DNA of 64,000 nt. Source: Pseudoruegeria aquimaris. Lineage in GTDB: Bacteria > Pseudomonadota > Alphaproteobacteria > Rhodobacterales > Rhodobacteraceae. Numbering within the stretch: the stretch's first letter is position 1; every line of letters starts with the position of its first letter. The notes under the pieces were generated by a model that was given only the letters and a program-made list of their open reading frames with translations, did not search any database and was not told the origin of the DNA. Location: the NCBI RefSeq assembly GCF_900172235.1, contig NZ_FWFQ01000003.1:1-64000 (forward strand), read 5' to 3'. Positions 9,218 to 18,450 of this stretch are shown here, piece after piece. Made by a program: the position numbers and the translations under genes.

Positions 9218-9949
9218 CCTCTTCGATCAGATCGGATGACGGCAAGGGCTGGGTGCAGGTGGGCGCATGGCCTGGCCTGCGATCCCGCCGCGCGTGCGGC
9301 GCGATTCGAAGCCGGCAGCGCGGAAATGGAAAAAATACCTAAAAGTTTTCCGGGTTTGTTCACGAATTGGGCAATTTGAAATGAGGCGGAAATGGGGCGG
9401 GAAGTGGAAATCGGCATGGCATTACCGAAAAGCCACTGGTTCCGGAATGGAAACGCCAGCGCGCCGCCACAGCGGCCCCGTCAGGGTGAAAAAGCTTAGG
9501 AAATGTTAACCCGAAGGTGGATGTCGGGTGTTTGGAAAACGGAAACAAAGAGGCGGATCGAGGCGCCTTGCCGGTCCCGTTCGCCGTGTTTCTTGTGATT
9601 TCAAGCCATGTTTGCGCCGCATTTACGTCACTTTTTTCCTTTTTGCCCGCAGTTTGGCGGGTAAAAAGAAGATGCCCACTGGGGGGCACCCATGCCGGCA
9701 CCGTTTCGTTCCGGGGCGATCCCTTTCCCATCCAGCCGTGCAGGGGCTGAACGGGGAGCTGCCCTTTCATGAAATCCGGGGCGGCTAGGACCATAATCAA
9801 AACGCCGGTCATGTGTTGCTATTGCGGCGGATGACACGGTGAAAACCCAGAAAGTTTGAGCGCAGTTCGAGTGAGCCCCGTTCGCCCCGGTGGACGGCAA
9901 TTGGAAAGTTGCGCCCGGCAATCGGGTGCAGGAAATAGATCGAGGTCGC
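9218..9949. other. 730-base region without a recognisable gene
   Basis: The stretch is less GC-rich than its surroundings in places. Short frames exist on both strands (for example 9517-9788 on +) but none has family resemblance or a good ribosome-binding site. The one clear structure is a 12-bp hairpin (9639-9650 with 9657-9668) whose T-run and A-run pair with each other. It sits just downstream of the tRNA-Leu gene, a typical integration site, but I see no integrase or tRNA 3' duplication. Confidence 0.5.
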
Positions 9950-11044
9950 ATGGCCGAAGATGGCGCCGCGCTCCACGCGCTCGGAGAAGAAGAAATTCAC
10001 ATCATGTCCTTCGGGCGCGCCGCCCGCGTGGAGGAAGTGTGCCTCGTCAACGTCTGCCTGCCCGGCACGGAGATCCGGCTTTTCTCGGGCTCGGGGGAGA
10101 TGCTGCGGAGGGTGAACGTGGCCGGCGATGCGCAGGGCGCCAGCAGTTGCATCGCGCTGCATGCCGAGGGCGTCACGCGGCTCGAGATCGCGCTGTCGCG
10201 CGGGGCGCAGGTGGCCGATGTGCGTTACAGCCAGCCGGCCTCGCCCAAACGCGCTCCTGAAGGGCGCAAGCGCGAGTTGCTGGTTGGCATGGACGAGGCC
10301 CGGGCCTTCGAGGCCGCCGCCCGCGGTGAACCGGCGCCCGGTCAGAGGGGCGGCGTGGTGATGAGTAAGGATGGTGACGGGGAAGCGGTGGTGCAGTACC
10401 GCGATCCCCGGGGAAAGGTGAAAGCGACGATGGATACCAAGAAATCGGAAAGCGTCACGGTGTGTTTTACGCCCGGAACCATGATCGCAACCCCGCGCGG
10501 AGAGCGTGCGGTTGAAACGCTGAAGGCGGGGGACAAGGTGATCACCCGCGACAACGGCATCCAGGAAATCCGCTGGATCGGGGGGCGTCCGCTCACCTGG
10601 CAGGATCTGGCGGCGAGCCCCTATCTGCAGCCGATCCTCGTGAAGGCCGGCGCGCTCGGCAACGGGCTGCCCGAGAAGGACATGTATCTCTCGCCCAACC
10701 ACCGGGTGCTCGTCTCCAACGACAAGACGGCGCTTTACTTCGATGAGCGCGAAGTGCTGGTGGCCGCCAAGCACCTCGTCAACAACAAGACGATCCTGCA
10801 GGTGGAGAGCGCCGGCACGGCCTACATCCACTTCATGTTCGACCACCACGAAGTGGTGCTCTCCAACGGCAGCTGGACGGAGAGCTTCCAGCCCGGCGAT
10901 CATTCGCTCAAGGGCATGGGCAATGCCCAGCGTAACGAAATCTTCGAGCTTTTCCCCGAGCTTCAGACCCATGAAGGCATGGTCGCCTACCAGTCCGCCC
11001 GCAAGACGCTGCAGGAGACGGAAGCGAAGATGCTGTTGAACTAG
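9950..11044 (+). CDS. Hint-domain (hedgehog/intein-like) protein
   Basis: The C-terminal half is a Hint domain. It starts with the nucleophile Cys172 in VCFTPGTMIATP (block A), continues through EIRWIGGRPLTW and YLSPNHRVLVS, and ends with FDHHEVVLSNGSWTESF. The N-terminal 170 residues are of unknown fold. There is no intein-type HN-(Cys/Ser/Thr) C-terminal junction, so this resembles hedgehog-type self-cleaving proteins common in Rhodobacterales rather than a splicing intein. The ATG at 9950 follows a GAGG site and gives 364 residues; a GTG at 9890 would add 20. No signal peptide is evident. The biological role is unknown. Confidence 0.8.
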   Translation: MAEDGAALHALGEEEIHIMSFGRAARVEEVCLVNVCLPGTEIRLFSGSGEMLRRVNVAGDAQGASSCIALHAEGVTRLEIALSRGAQVADVRYSQPASPKRAPEGRKRELLVGMDEARAFEAAARGEPAPGQRGGVVMSKDGDGEAVVQYRDPRGKVKATMDTKKSESVTVCFTPGTMIATPRGERAVETLKAGDKVITRDNGIQEIRWIGGRPLTWQDLAASPYLQPILVKAGALGNGLPEKDMYLSPNHRVLVSNDKTALYFDEREVLVAAKHLVNNKTILQVESAGTAYIHFMFDHHEVVLSNGSWTESFQPGDHSLKGMGNAQRNEIFELFPELQTHEGMVAYQSARKTLQETEAKMLLN

Positions 11045-11110
11045 TGAACGGGTAACGGATCTGATTTCAGGCACGCGCCAACCTGCCACTCACGGAAAAA
11101 CGGCGCGTTG

Positions 11111-11147
11111 AAGGCCGGCGGCTCCCCAGCGCCGGCCTTTCCGTTTG
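11111..11147 (+). terminator. rho-independent terminator after the Hint gene
   Basis: A perfect 10-bp G/C hairpin (11111-11120 with 11130-11139) is followed by TCCGTTT on the plus strand. It lies 66 bases after the Hint-domain stop codon. Confidence 0.6.
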
Positions 11148-11753
11148 CTACGCCGGGCGCGCGCCCGGCCGGCCCGCCAGCCACGACGCCCAGGCCTCCG
11201 GGGTGTCCAGATCGACCAGCGCCCTGTCGCCCGCAAGCGGCAGCGGGCGGACGCGGGCAGCTTCGGCTTTCAGAAGGCTGCGTGCACCGCCATCGCCGGT
11301 GAGATCCGCCAACCGCGGCACAAGATCGGCGGGCAGCACCACCGGGTGGCCCGGCGCGCCCGCATCGGATGTGGCGCGGATGATCGCCTCGGGGGCGGCC
11401 TCCGAGGCCGCGCGCAGGGCGGCGAAATCTCCGGTTTCGATGTCGGGCATGTCGGGCAGGGCGATCATGGCGCGGGCGCCCTCCGGTGCGCTGCGGGCCA
11501 GCGCGCGCAGCGAGGCCGCCATGCCTTCCCGCGCATCCTCGACGATCAGCACCCGCACATCGAGCCCGTCAAGCAGCGCCGCGCGCGGGTGATCGGCAGC
11601 GGGCAGGCTGACCCAGACGGGGCCGCCCGCTTCGCGCGCGCGGCCCACCTGCCGCCGCAGCAGCGGCACGCCGTCGATCCGTCGGGCCAGCTTGTCGGCT
11701 CCGCGCATCCGCGACGAGGCCCCGGCGGCGGGAAAGAAGGTGATGATGTCCAT
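11148..11753 (-). CDS. MobA/MocA-like nucleotidyltransferase
   Basis: This 201-residue protein has the NTP-transferase signature PAAGASSRMRGADKL at the N-terminus and the acidic ALPDMPDI motif near residue 100. Both are typical of the MobA-like family that includes molybdenum cofactor cytidylyltransferase MocA and related nucleotidyltransferases. It is transcribed with, and 32 bases downstream of, the dimethylglycine-dehydrogenase-like gene. No molybdoenzyme gene is close by, so a cofactor-maturation role is only a family-level guess. Confidence 0.78.
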   Translation of the reverse strand: MDIITFFPAAGASSRMRGADKLARRIDGVPLLRRQVGRAREAGGPVWVSLPAADHPRAALLDGLDVRVLIVEDAREGMAASLRALARSAPEGARAMIALPDMPDIETGDFAALRAASEAAPEAIIRATSDAGAPGHPVVLPADLVPRLADLTGDGGARSLLKAEAARVRPLPLAGDRALVDLDTPEAWASWLAGRPGARPA

Positions 11754-11785
11754 TCCGCCAGATAAGCAGGCTTGCGCCCACGCCG

Positions 11786-14212
11786 CTAGCCCCGCATCGC
11801 CGCGCCGTTGGCATCGAAGAGCGGGTGGCGTTGCAGGCGGGCGGGGCGCACGTCGCCCAGGATCTCGACCGCCCAGCCCTCGCTTTCCTCCGCGATCTCG
11901 CGCGGCACGTAGCCCATCGCCACCGAGGCTTTCGAAGGATGGGCATAGCCGCCGGAGGTGACCCAGCCCACCACCTTGCCGCCGTGATAGATCGGCTCGT
12001 CCCCGATCACGTCGGCATCCGTCGCCTCCACCACGAAGCTGCGCAGGCGCATCTTCCCGCCGTCTTCCTTGAGGGCCTTGGCCGCCTCCTTGCCGATGAA
12101 ATCGGCCTCCTTGGCAAGTGCCACGAAGCGGCCCAGCTCGGCTTCCCAGGGCGAATAGATCGGGCGGTATTCCCGTGCCCAGCCGCCGAAATTCTTCTCA
12201 AGCCGCAGCGCGTTGAGCGCGCGCAGGCCGAAGAGCTTCAGGCCGAATTCCGCGCCGGCTTCGCGCAGGGCCTCGTAGATGTAGCGCTGGTCATGGGGCT
12301 CCATCCAGATTTCATAGCCCAGATCACCGGTGAAGCTGACGCGCCCCACGAGTGCCGGGGCCATGCCGATGTCCATGCGGGCGATGTCCATGAAACGGAA
12401 TGCCTCGCCATCAAGATTGTGGTCGGTGAGCTTTTGCAGGCAGGCGCGGGCGTTCGGCCCGGCGATGGAGAGCCCCACGAGGCGCGGGCCGTGCGCGGTG
12501 ATCTGCACCGAGCCATCTTCGGGCAGGTGCTGCTGGAACCAGCGCATGTGGTAATCCTCGGCCACGCCGGAGCCCGCGATGAAGAACGCACCGCCGCCCA
12601 GGTTGGCGAGGGTGAAATCCCCGATCAGGCGGCCATCTTCCTTCAGCATCGGCGCAAGAACCATGCGGCCTTCGGCCGGAATGCGGCAGGCCAGCAGGCG
12701 ATCGAGCCAGCCTGCGGCACCTTCCCCCGTAACCGTGTATTTCGCAAAGCCCGAGATCTCCATCATGCCGAGACTGTCGCGCACGGCCTGCGCTTCCGTA
12801 GCTACGTGGTCGAAATCGGTGGAGCGGCGCCAGGAGAACGCATCGCGCACGCCCTCGGGCGCGAACCACAGCGGCTGCTCCAGCCCGTGGGAGGCCCCGA
12901 ATTGCGCGCCTTCGGCCTTCAGCAGATCGTAGATCGGCGTGGTGCGCAGGGGGCGCGCGGCGGGCAGCTCCTCGTTGGGGTAGCGGATCGAGAAGCGGCG
13001 CGAATAGTTCTCCTGCACCTTGGCGTTGGTGTAGGCGAGGGTGGCGAAATCGCCGAAGCGGGCCACGTCCATCGCGAAGACGTCGAAGCCCGGATCGCCG
13101 TGGATCATCCAGTTCGCAAGCGCCAGCCCGACGCCGCCGCCCTGCGAAAAGCCCGCCATCACCCCGCAGGCCGACCAGAAGCCGCGCATCCCCCGGATCG
13201 GCCCCACGAGCGGGTTGCCGTCGGGCGCGAAGGTGAAGGGGCCGTTGATGATCTGCTTGATCCCGGCATTGGCGAAGGCGGGGAAATGCGCGAATCCCAC
13301 TTCCAGCGAAGGGGCGATCCTGTCGATGTCCGGCTCCAGAAGCTCATGGCCGAAATCCCAGGGCGTCTGCTTGGGCGACCACGGCCGGCAGGCCTTCTCG
13401 TAGGTGCCCATGAGCATGCCCTTGCGCTCCTGCCGGAGGTAAAGCTCGCCGTCGAAATCCACCGCGTGAAGCATCTCCTTGCCGGTTGCCTCGTTGAATT
13501 CGATGACTTCGGGCATGTCGTCGGTGAGCAGATACATGTGCTCCATCGCCAGCACCGGCAGTTCCAGCCCCACCATGCGGCCCACTTCCCGCGCCCAGAG
13601 GCCACCTGCGTTCACCACGTGCTCGGCGATCACCTCGCCCTTGTCGGTGATCACGCGCCAGTGTCCGTCCGGGCGCTGCACCAGATCCTCGACCTTGGTG
13701 TGGGTGTAGATCTCGGCGCCGTTCTTGCGGGCGGATTTCGCGTAGGCGTAGGTGGTGCCGGACGGGTCCAGATGGCCCTCCACCTCGTCATAGAGCGCGC
13801 CGACGAACTGGCTGGCGTCCATCAGCGGAAACAGCTCCTGGGCTTCCGAGGGCGTGATCAGCTCGGCGTCAAGCCCGAGGTAGCGCCCCTTGGCCATGAT
13901 GCTCTTGAGCCAGTCGAAGCGCTCGGGCGTGGCCGCCAGCATGACGCCGCCGGTCATGTGCAGGCCGATGTTCTGGCCCGAGGCCTCCTCGATCTCCTTG
14001 TAGAGATCGACGGTGTATTTCTGCAGCTTGGCCACGTTGGGATCGCCGTTGATCGTGTGCATCCCGCCCGCCGCGTGCCAGGTGGAGCCCGAGGTCAGCT
14101 CGCTGCGCTCCAGCAGGACGACGTCCGTCCAGCCGAATTTCGTGAGGTGGTAAAGCACGGAGCAGCCGACGACGCCGCCCCCGATGACGACAACCTTGGC
14201 GTGGGATTTCAT
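11786..14212 (-). CDS. FAD-dependent dimethylglycine/sarcosine dehydrogenase-like protein with GcvT domain
   Basis: The protein has 808 residues. The N-terminal DAO-type FAD domain shows VVVIGGGVVGCSVLYHL at 7-23 and SGSTWHAAGG at 41-50, where His46 matches the residue that covalently binds FAD in dimethylglycine and sarcosine dehydrogenases. A central FAO-type domain and a C-terminal aminomethyltransferase (GcvT plus GcvT-C) domain follow, which would pass the one-carbon unit to tetrahydrofolate. The substrate is therefore probably an N-methylated glycine from glycine-betaine breakdown. The start at 14212 gives the FAD motif at the expected place; the longer frame to 14410 is not supported. 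The liv transporter and a GlxA-type regulator are nearby. Confidence 0.88.
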   Translation of the reverse strand: MKSHAKVVVIGGGVVGCSVLYHLTKFGWTDVVLLERSELTSGSTWHAAGGMHTINGDPNVAKLQKYTVDLYKEIEEASGQNIGLHMTGGVMLAATPERFDWLKSIMAKGRYLGLDAELITPSEAQELFPLMDASQFVGALYDEVEGHLDPSGTTYAYAKSARKNGAEIYTHTKVEDLVQRPDGHWRVITDKGEVIAEHVVNAGGLWAREVGRMVGLELPVLAMEHMYLLTDDMPEVIEFNEATGKEMLHAVDFDGELYLRQERKGMLMGTYEKACRPWSPKQTPWDFGHELLEPDIDRIAPSLEVGFAHFPAFANAGIKQIINGPFTFAPDGNPLVGPIRGMRGFWSACGVMAGFSQGGGVGLALANWMIHGDPGFDVFAMDVARFGDFATLAYTNAKVQENYSRRFSIRYPNEELPAARPLRTTPIYDLLKAEGAQFGASHGLEQPLWFAPEGVRDAFSWRRSTDFDHVATEAQAVRDSLGMMEISGFAKYTVTGEGAAGWLDRLLACRIPAEGRMVLAPMLKEDGRLIGDFTLANLGGGAFFIAGSGVAEDYHMRWFQQHLPEDGSVQITAHGPRLVGLSIAGPNARACLQKLTDHNLDGEAFRFMDIARMDIGMAPALVGRVSFTGDLGYEIWMEPHDQRYIYEALREAGAEFGLKLFGLRALNALRLEKNFGGWAREYRPIYSPWEAELGRFVALAKEADFIGKEAAKALKEDGGKMRLRSFVVEATDADVIGDEPIYHGGKVVGWVTSGGYAHPSKASVAMGYVPREIAEESEGWAVEILGDVRPARLQRHPLFDANGAAMRG

Positions 14213-14430
14213 GATGCGTGGCCCCTGTCTGCTGGCGATCCTTGGCAGCAGAGTGCCGCAGGCCATGGGGGCAGGGGAGCCGGAAGGCGACATCATGTGT
14301 CGTTTTGGTGCCGAGGCTTGCGCGAAATGGCTTGGCCAGGCCCGGCCCCGCCGGGCCGCGCCCGACCTCCCCCCAGGGAGGGCGCTTCGCTTCCTCCCGA
14401 GGCCGGGCACGCCCCTCCCGTCTTTGCGCA

Positions 14431-14466
14431 GAAAAAAGCCCGCGCCGTTTCCAGCGCGGGCCTTTC
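14431..14466 (-). terminator. rho-independent terminator of the liv operon
   Basis: A perfect 8-bp stem GCCCGCGC/GCGCGGGC (14438-14445 with 14454-14461, 8-base loop) is followed on the minus strand by a run of six T. It sits about 20 bases after the livM stop codon. Confidence 0.85.
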
Positions 14467-14485
14467 TATCTCACCAGCAAGCTTC

Positions 14486-15790
14486 CTACCGCTCGGGGAT
14501 CAACCCGCGCGGGCTGAACCGCAGCACCAGCAGCAGGATCACACCCATCGTCAGCAGCCGCATGTGGGCCGTGCTGTCCAGCAGATGGGCGCGCAGGGCG
14601 CTGTCTTCCGCCATGCCCGAGGTGATCACCTGCATCAGCCAGATGCCCACGGGCTCAACCTGCACCCAGAGGAACCAGATCAGGAAGCCGCCCAGCACCG
14701 CGCCGAAGTTGTTGCCGGAGCCGCCCACGATCACCATCACCCAGATCAGGAAGGTGAAGCGCAGCGGCTGGTAGGTGCCGGGGGTCAGCTGGCCGTCCAG
14801 CGTCGTCATCATCGCGCCGGCGATACCGCAGATGGCGGAGCCGAGGATGAAGATCTGCAGGTGGCGCTTGGTGACGTCCTTGCCCATGGCTTCGGCGGCC
14901 ACTTCATTGTCGCGGATCGCGCGCATCATCCGGCCCCAGGGGCTTTTCAGCGCCAGCTGCGCCATGACGAGCAGCACCACGAGCACCACCGCGAAGAGGC
15001 CGGCGTAGAGCAGCTTGACGTAGAGCGTCGAGGCGATGACGGGATCAAGCCCGAGCCCTGAAGCGCTTTCCACGAAGCCCGGATCCTGCTGCAGGTCGAT
15101 CTCGTAAGGAACAGGGCGCGGAATGCCGATCACGTTCTTCACGCCGCGCGCCAGCCAATCCTCGTTCTTCATCACCGCGATGATGATCTCGGCGATGCCC
15201 AGCGTGGCGATGGCGAGGTAGTCCGAGCGCAGGCCGAGCGCCGTCTTGCCGATCAGCCAGGCCGCGCCGGCGGCCAGCAGGCCGCCCACCGGCCAGGCCA
15301 CCAGCACCGGCAGGTTGAGCCCGCCCAGGTAACCCGTCGCCGCCGGGTTCACCCCTTCGATGGCTTCCACCGCCGGGTCGAACAGCCAGCGATACAGGAA
15401 GAATCCGCCCACGAGGATCGCCAGAAGCGCCACCGTGCGGCTGCGCCCCTTGGGCATCCGCTTGTAGGTCAGAACCGCGCCCGCGATCGTCGCGGCGCCG
15501 GCGATCAGCGCCACGATGACGCGCAGGCCGCCCGCGGCCCAGGCCTCCTGCGTCGGCGGCATCGCCACCAGCACGGTGGCCAGCCCGCCAAGGGCCACGA
15601 AGCCCATGACACCCACGTTGAACAGCCCGGCGAAGCCCCACTGCAGGTTCACCCCCAGCGCCATGATGGCGCTGATCAGCCCCATGTTCAGGATCAGCAG
15701 GGCGGAGTTCCAGCTCTGCACGAAGCCGGTCAGTACGATCAGCCCGGCCACCGCCGCGAAGAGCAGCGTGTTCTTCATCATCTCGCTCAT
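14486..15790 (-). CDS. livM: branched-chain amino acid ABC transporter permease LivM
   Basis: The protein has 434 residues and about ten hydrophobic segments. The LivM-type signature GVNLQWGFAGLFNVGVMGFVA occurs near residues 46-66 and a conserved EAA-like cytoplasmic loop GKDVTKRHLQIFILGSAICG near 305-324. It forms the inner-membrane channel with LivH. It is the last gene of the operon livK-livG-livF-livH-livM and its ATG overlaps the livH stop (ATGA). It is slightly longer than E. coli LivM because of an extra hydrophobic N-terminal part. Substrate specificity cannot be read from the permease. Confidence 0.93.
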   Translation of the reverse strand: MSEMMKNTLLFAAVAGLIVLTGFVQSWNSALLILNMGLISAIMALGVNLQWGFAGLFNVGVMGFVALGGLATVLVAMPPTQEAWAAGGLRVIVALIAGAATIAGAVLTYKRMPKGRSRTVALLAILVGGFFLYRWLFDPAVEAIEGVNPAATGYLGGLNLPVLVAWPVGGLLAAGAAWLIGKTALGLRSDYLAIATLGIAEIIIAVMKNEDWLARGVKNVIGIPRPVPYEIDLQQDPGFVESASGLGLDPVIASTLYVKLLYAGLFAVVLVVLLVMAQLALKSPWGRMMRAIRDNEVAAEAMGKDVTKRHLQIFILGSAICGIAGAMMTTLDGQLTPGTYQPLRFTFLIWVMVIVGGSGNNFGAVLGGFLIWFLWVQVEPVGIWLMQVITSGMAEDSALRAHLLDSTAHMRLLTMGVILLLVLRFSPRGLIPER

Positions 15791-16797
15791 ACCGATTTCC
15801 CCTTGAACAGCCCCGTCGGCTTGAACAGCAGCACGATGATCAGGATCGCGAAGCTCACGGCGAATTTGTAGTCCGTGCTCATCAACTGCACGAGCCCCTC
15901 CGGCTCAAGGCTTTCGGGTAGCAGGTAGACGAGCACCTTCTTGAAGGCATAGGTCACCGTGACTTCCGAAAAGGCGATCACGAAGCCGCCGGCGATCGCA
16001 CCGAGCGGGTTGCCCAGCCCGCCGACGATGGCGGAGGCGAAGATCGGCAGCAGCAGCTGGAAGTAGGTGAAAGGCTTGAAGCTCTTGTCGAGCCCGTAGA
16101 GCACGCCGGCAATGGTGGCCAGCGCGGCCACGATGATCCACGTCACCGCCACCACGCGCTCCGGGTTGATGCCCGAAAGCAGCGCCAGATCCTCGTTGTC
16201 GGAGAAGGCGCGCATGGATTTGCCGGTGCGCGTGTGGTTGAGGAACCAGAACAGCAGCGCCACCACCACGACGGCCGTCACAACGGTGATGCCCTGGCTG
16301 GTGCGGATCGCGAGCCCTTCCTGAAGGCCGGTCATCTCCTTGAAATCACGGGCCGAAATGATGAAGCGCGCGCCGTCGGCGAAGCGCTGGTCGTTCGGGC
16401 CGATGATGAAGCGGACAAGCCCGTTCATGATGAACATCACGCCCATCGACACGATCACAAGGATCACCGGCGCCGCCTTCTGCCTGCGGTAGAAGCGGTA
16501 GACGACGCGATCGGTGCCCAGCAGCAGCAGCGCGGTGACGGCGATGCCGAAGGGCAGGGCCAGAAGCGCCGTGGGCAGCACGCCGAAGCCGATGCCCACC
16601 GATTGCATCCACCAGGTCACGAGGATCGTCACCATCGTGCCGAAGGCCATGGTGTCGCCATGGGCGAAGTTGGAAAAGCGCAGGATGCCGTAGATCAGCG
16701 TCACGCCGAGCGCGCCGAGGGCGAGCTGGCTGCCGTAGGCCACGGCCGGCACGATGACGAAGTTGGCCAAGGCCACGATTGCATTGAGAAAATCCAT
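15787..16797 (-). CDS. livH: branched-chain amino acid ABC transporter permease LivH
   Basis: This 336-residue integral membrane protein has about eight hydrophobic segments. The LivH signature LGALGVTLIYGILRFSNFAHGD is near residues 27-48 and the cytoplasmic loop SGINPERVVAVTWIIVAALA near 208-227. It pairs with LivM. Only one base separates it from the end of livF and it overlaps livM by 4 bases, so the three are translated from one message. Confidence 0.93.
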   Translation of the reverse strand: MDFLNAIVALANFVIVPAVAYGSQLALGALGVTLIYGILRFSNFAHGDTMAFGTMVTILVTWWMQSVGIGFGVLPTALLALPFGIAVTALLLLGTDRVVYRFYRRQKAAPVILVIVSMGVMFIMNGLVRFIIGPNDQRFADGARFIISARDFKEMTGLQEGLAIRTSQGITVVTAVVVVALLFWFLNHTRTGKSMRAFSDNEDLALLSGINPERVVAVTWIIVAALATIAGVLYGLDKSFKPFTYFQLLLPIFASAIVGGLGNPLGAIAGGFVIAFSEVTVTYAFKKVLVYLLPESLEPEGLVQLMSTDYKFAVSFAILIIVLLFKPTGLFKGKSV

Positions 16798-16798
16798 C

Positions 16799-17512
16799 TC
16801 AGCCCCCCAGGAAGGAACGGCGGACTTCCGGGTCGGCCAGAAGCGCCTTGCCGGTGTCGGTGAAACGGTTGGCGCCCTGCACGAGCACGTAGCCCTTGTC
16901 GGCGATCTCCAGCGCCTGGCGGGCGTTCTGCTCCACCATCAGGATGGTGATCCCGGCGCGCGCCACCTCGATGATCCGGTCGAACAGCTCATCCATCACG
17001 ATGGGCGAAACCCCGGCCGTCGGCTCGTCCAGCATCAGCACCTTGGGCTTGGTCATCAGCGCCCGGCCCACGGCCACCTGCTGACGCTGCCCGCCCGAAA
17101 GCTCGCCCGCCGGCTGGTTGCGCTTCTCCTTCAGGATCGGAAACAGGTCATAGACCTGCGCCATCGTGTCGGAGATATCGTCGGTGCGGATGAAGGCCCC
17201 CATCTCGAGGTTCTCTTCCACCGTCATCGAGGTGAAGATGTTCTGCGTCTGCGGCACGAAGCCCATGCCCTTGGCCACGCGGGCCTGCGGGGTGAGGGCG
17301 GTGATGTCCTCGCCATCCAGCCGCACCGCGCCGGAGCGCAGGTTGAGCATGCCGAACACCGCCTTCATCGCAGTGGATTTGCCTGCGCCGTTGGGGCCGA
17401 CGATCACCGCGATCTCGCCCTTTTCAACGGCAATGGTGCAATCGTGCAGAATGTCAGGCCCGTTGCCGTAGCCGCCCGTCATGCTGTCTCCGATCAGGAA
17501 AGGCTCAGCCAT
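16799..17512 (-). CDS. livF: branched-chain amino acid ABC transporter ATP-binding protein LivF
   Basis: The protein has 237 residues. Walker A is VGPNGAGKST, the signature LSGGQRQQVAVGRAL and Walker B VLMLDEPTAG. The PQTQNIFTSMTVEENL stretch is typical of the LivF half. The start at 17512 (MAEPFLIGD) is chosen because GGAGG lies just upstream; the frame extends to 17569 but that region contains a dispersed repeat. It energises the LivHM channel from the cytoplasm. Confidence 0.93.
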   Translation of the reverse strand: MAEPFLIGDSMTGGYGNGPDILHDCTIAVEKGEIAVIVGPNGAGKSTAMKAVFGMLNLRSGAVRLDGEDITALTPQARVAKGMGFVPQTQNIFTSMTVEENLEMGAFIRTDDISDTMAQVYDLFPILKEKRNQPAGELSGGQRQQVAVGRALMTKPKVLMLDEPTAGVSPIVMDELFDRIIEVARAGITILMVEQNARQALEIADKGYVLVQGANRFTDTGKALLADPEVRRSFLGG

Positions 17513-17534
17513 GATGCCTCCCAACTTTGTTCTT

Positions 17535-17566
17535 GAAATATCCCGGGGTCCGGGGCAGCGCCCCGG
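17535..17566 (+). repeat. dispersed palindromic repeat, copy 2 (inside the liv operon)
   Basis: The core GAAATATCCCGGGG (17535-17548) is followed by a perfect 7-bp hairpin (17550-17556 with 17560-17566, loop AGC). It lies in the 105-base gap between livG and livF in the orientation opposite to transcription. Confidence 0.6.
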
Positions 17567-17617
17567 CACATGTGTTCCGTGCGCGCGAAAGCGCGCGCCG
17601 CTCGATGCACGCCCGCA

Positions 17618-18400
17618 TCATGCGCCGACCTTGTGTTTGTTCTTCAGGCCGGTGCCCAGATAGGCCTCGATCACCTGCTCGTTGGCCTTGATCTCGGCCA
17701 GCGTGCCTTCGGCCAGCACCTTGCCTTCGGCCATGCAGATCACCGGATCGCAGAGCCGTTCGATGAAATCCATGTCGTGCTCGATCACCACGAAGGTGTA
17801 GCCGCGCTCCTCGTTGAGGCGCTTGATGGCATCGGCGATGGTGTAGAGCAGGGTGCGGTTCACCCCGGCGCCCACCTCGTCCAGGAACACGATCTTTGCG
17901 TCCACCATCATCGTGCGGCCCAGCTCCAGCAGCTTCTTCTGCCCGCCCGAGACCTGCCCGGCCTTCAGATCGGCGATGTGGCTGATGGTGAGGAACTCCA
18001 GAACCTCGTCGGCCTTGGCCCGCAGCGCGCGCTCCTCGTCGGCGATGCGCTTGCGCCCGAACCAGGTGTTCCAGAGCGTCTCGCCCGATTGCCCGCCCGG
18101 CACCATCATCAGGTTTTCCCGGCACGTCATCGAGGAGAACTCATGCGCGATCTGGAAGGTGCGCAGCAGCCCCTTGTGGAACAGAACATGCGGCGGCAGG
18201 CCCGTAATGTCCTCGCCGTCCATGGTGACGCGGCCCGACGTAGGCTGAAGAACCCCGGCGATCACGTTGAAAAGAGTGGTTTTTCCGGCACCGTTCGGGC
18301 CGATCAACCCGGTGATGGAGCCTTTTTCGATGGTCAGGGACGCGCCGTCCACGGCGTGAAAGCCCCCGAAATGCTTGTGAACGTCTTCAACGACGATCAT
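17618..18400 (-). CDS. livG: branched-chain amino acid ABC transporter ATP-binding protein LivG
   Basis: The 260-residue protein carries Walker A GLIGPNGAGKTTLFN, the signature VSGGQKKLLELGRTMM and Walker B IVFLDEVGAGVN. The C-terminal extension of the BCA-type ATPase ends KANEQVIEAYLG, the typical LivG tail. The Walker B glutamate is followed by VGAGV rather than the usual PxAGL, a small family variation. It works with LivF on the LivHM permease. An intrinsic terminator lies between it and the upstream binding-protein gene. Confidence 0.92.
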   Translation of the reverse strand: MIVVEDVHKHFGGFHAVDGASLTIEKGSITGLIGPNGAGKTTLFNVIAGVLQPTSGRVTMDGEDITGLPPHVLFHKGLLRTFQIAHEFSSMTCRENLMMVPGGQSGETLWNTWFGRKRIADEERALRAKADEVLEFLTISHIADLKAGQVSGGQKKLLELGRTMMVDAKIVFLDEVGAGVNRTLLYTIADAIKRLNEERGYTFVVIEHDMDFIERLCDPVICMAEGKVLAEGTLAEIKANEQVIEAYLGTGLKNKHKVGA

Positions 18401-18450
18401 TGCGTTTCCCCCGTCGGCGCACGGGCGGTTTCACCTCTTGCGCCCCTATG

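Noticed and set aside
9517-9788. Small open frames in the tRNA-Leu/Hint gap
   Set aside because: No ribosome-binding site, biased Arg/Gly/Pro composition, and they cross the 12-bp hairpin.
9132-9949. Genomic island at tRNA-Leu
   Set aside because: No integrase, no repeated tRNA 3' end and no mobile genes in the following 10 kb.
9950-11044. Hint protein read as an intein-containing host gene
   Set aside because: There is no C-terminal splice junction (HN followed by Cys/Ser/Thr) and no homing endonuclease, and the flanks do not form a known host protein.
11825-15061. 1078-codon open frame on the plus strand
   Set aside because: Crosses the dimethylglycine-dehydrogenase-like gene, a terminator and part of livM in antisense; composition is that of a shadow.
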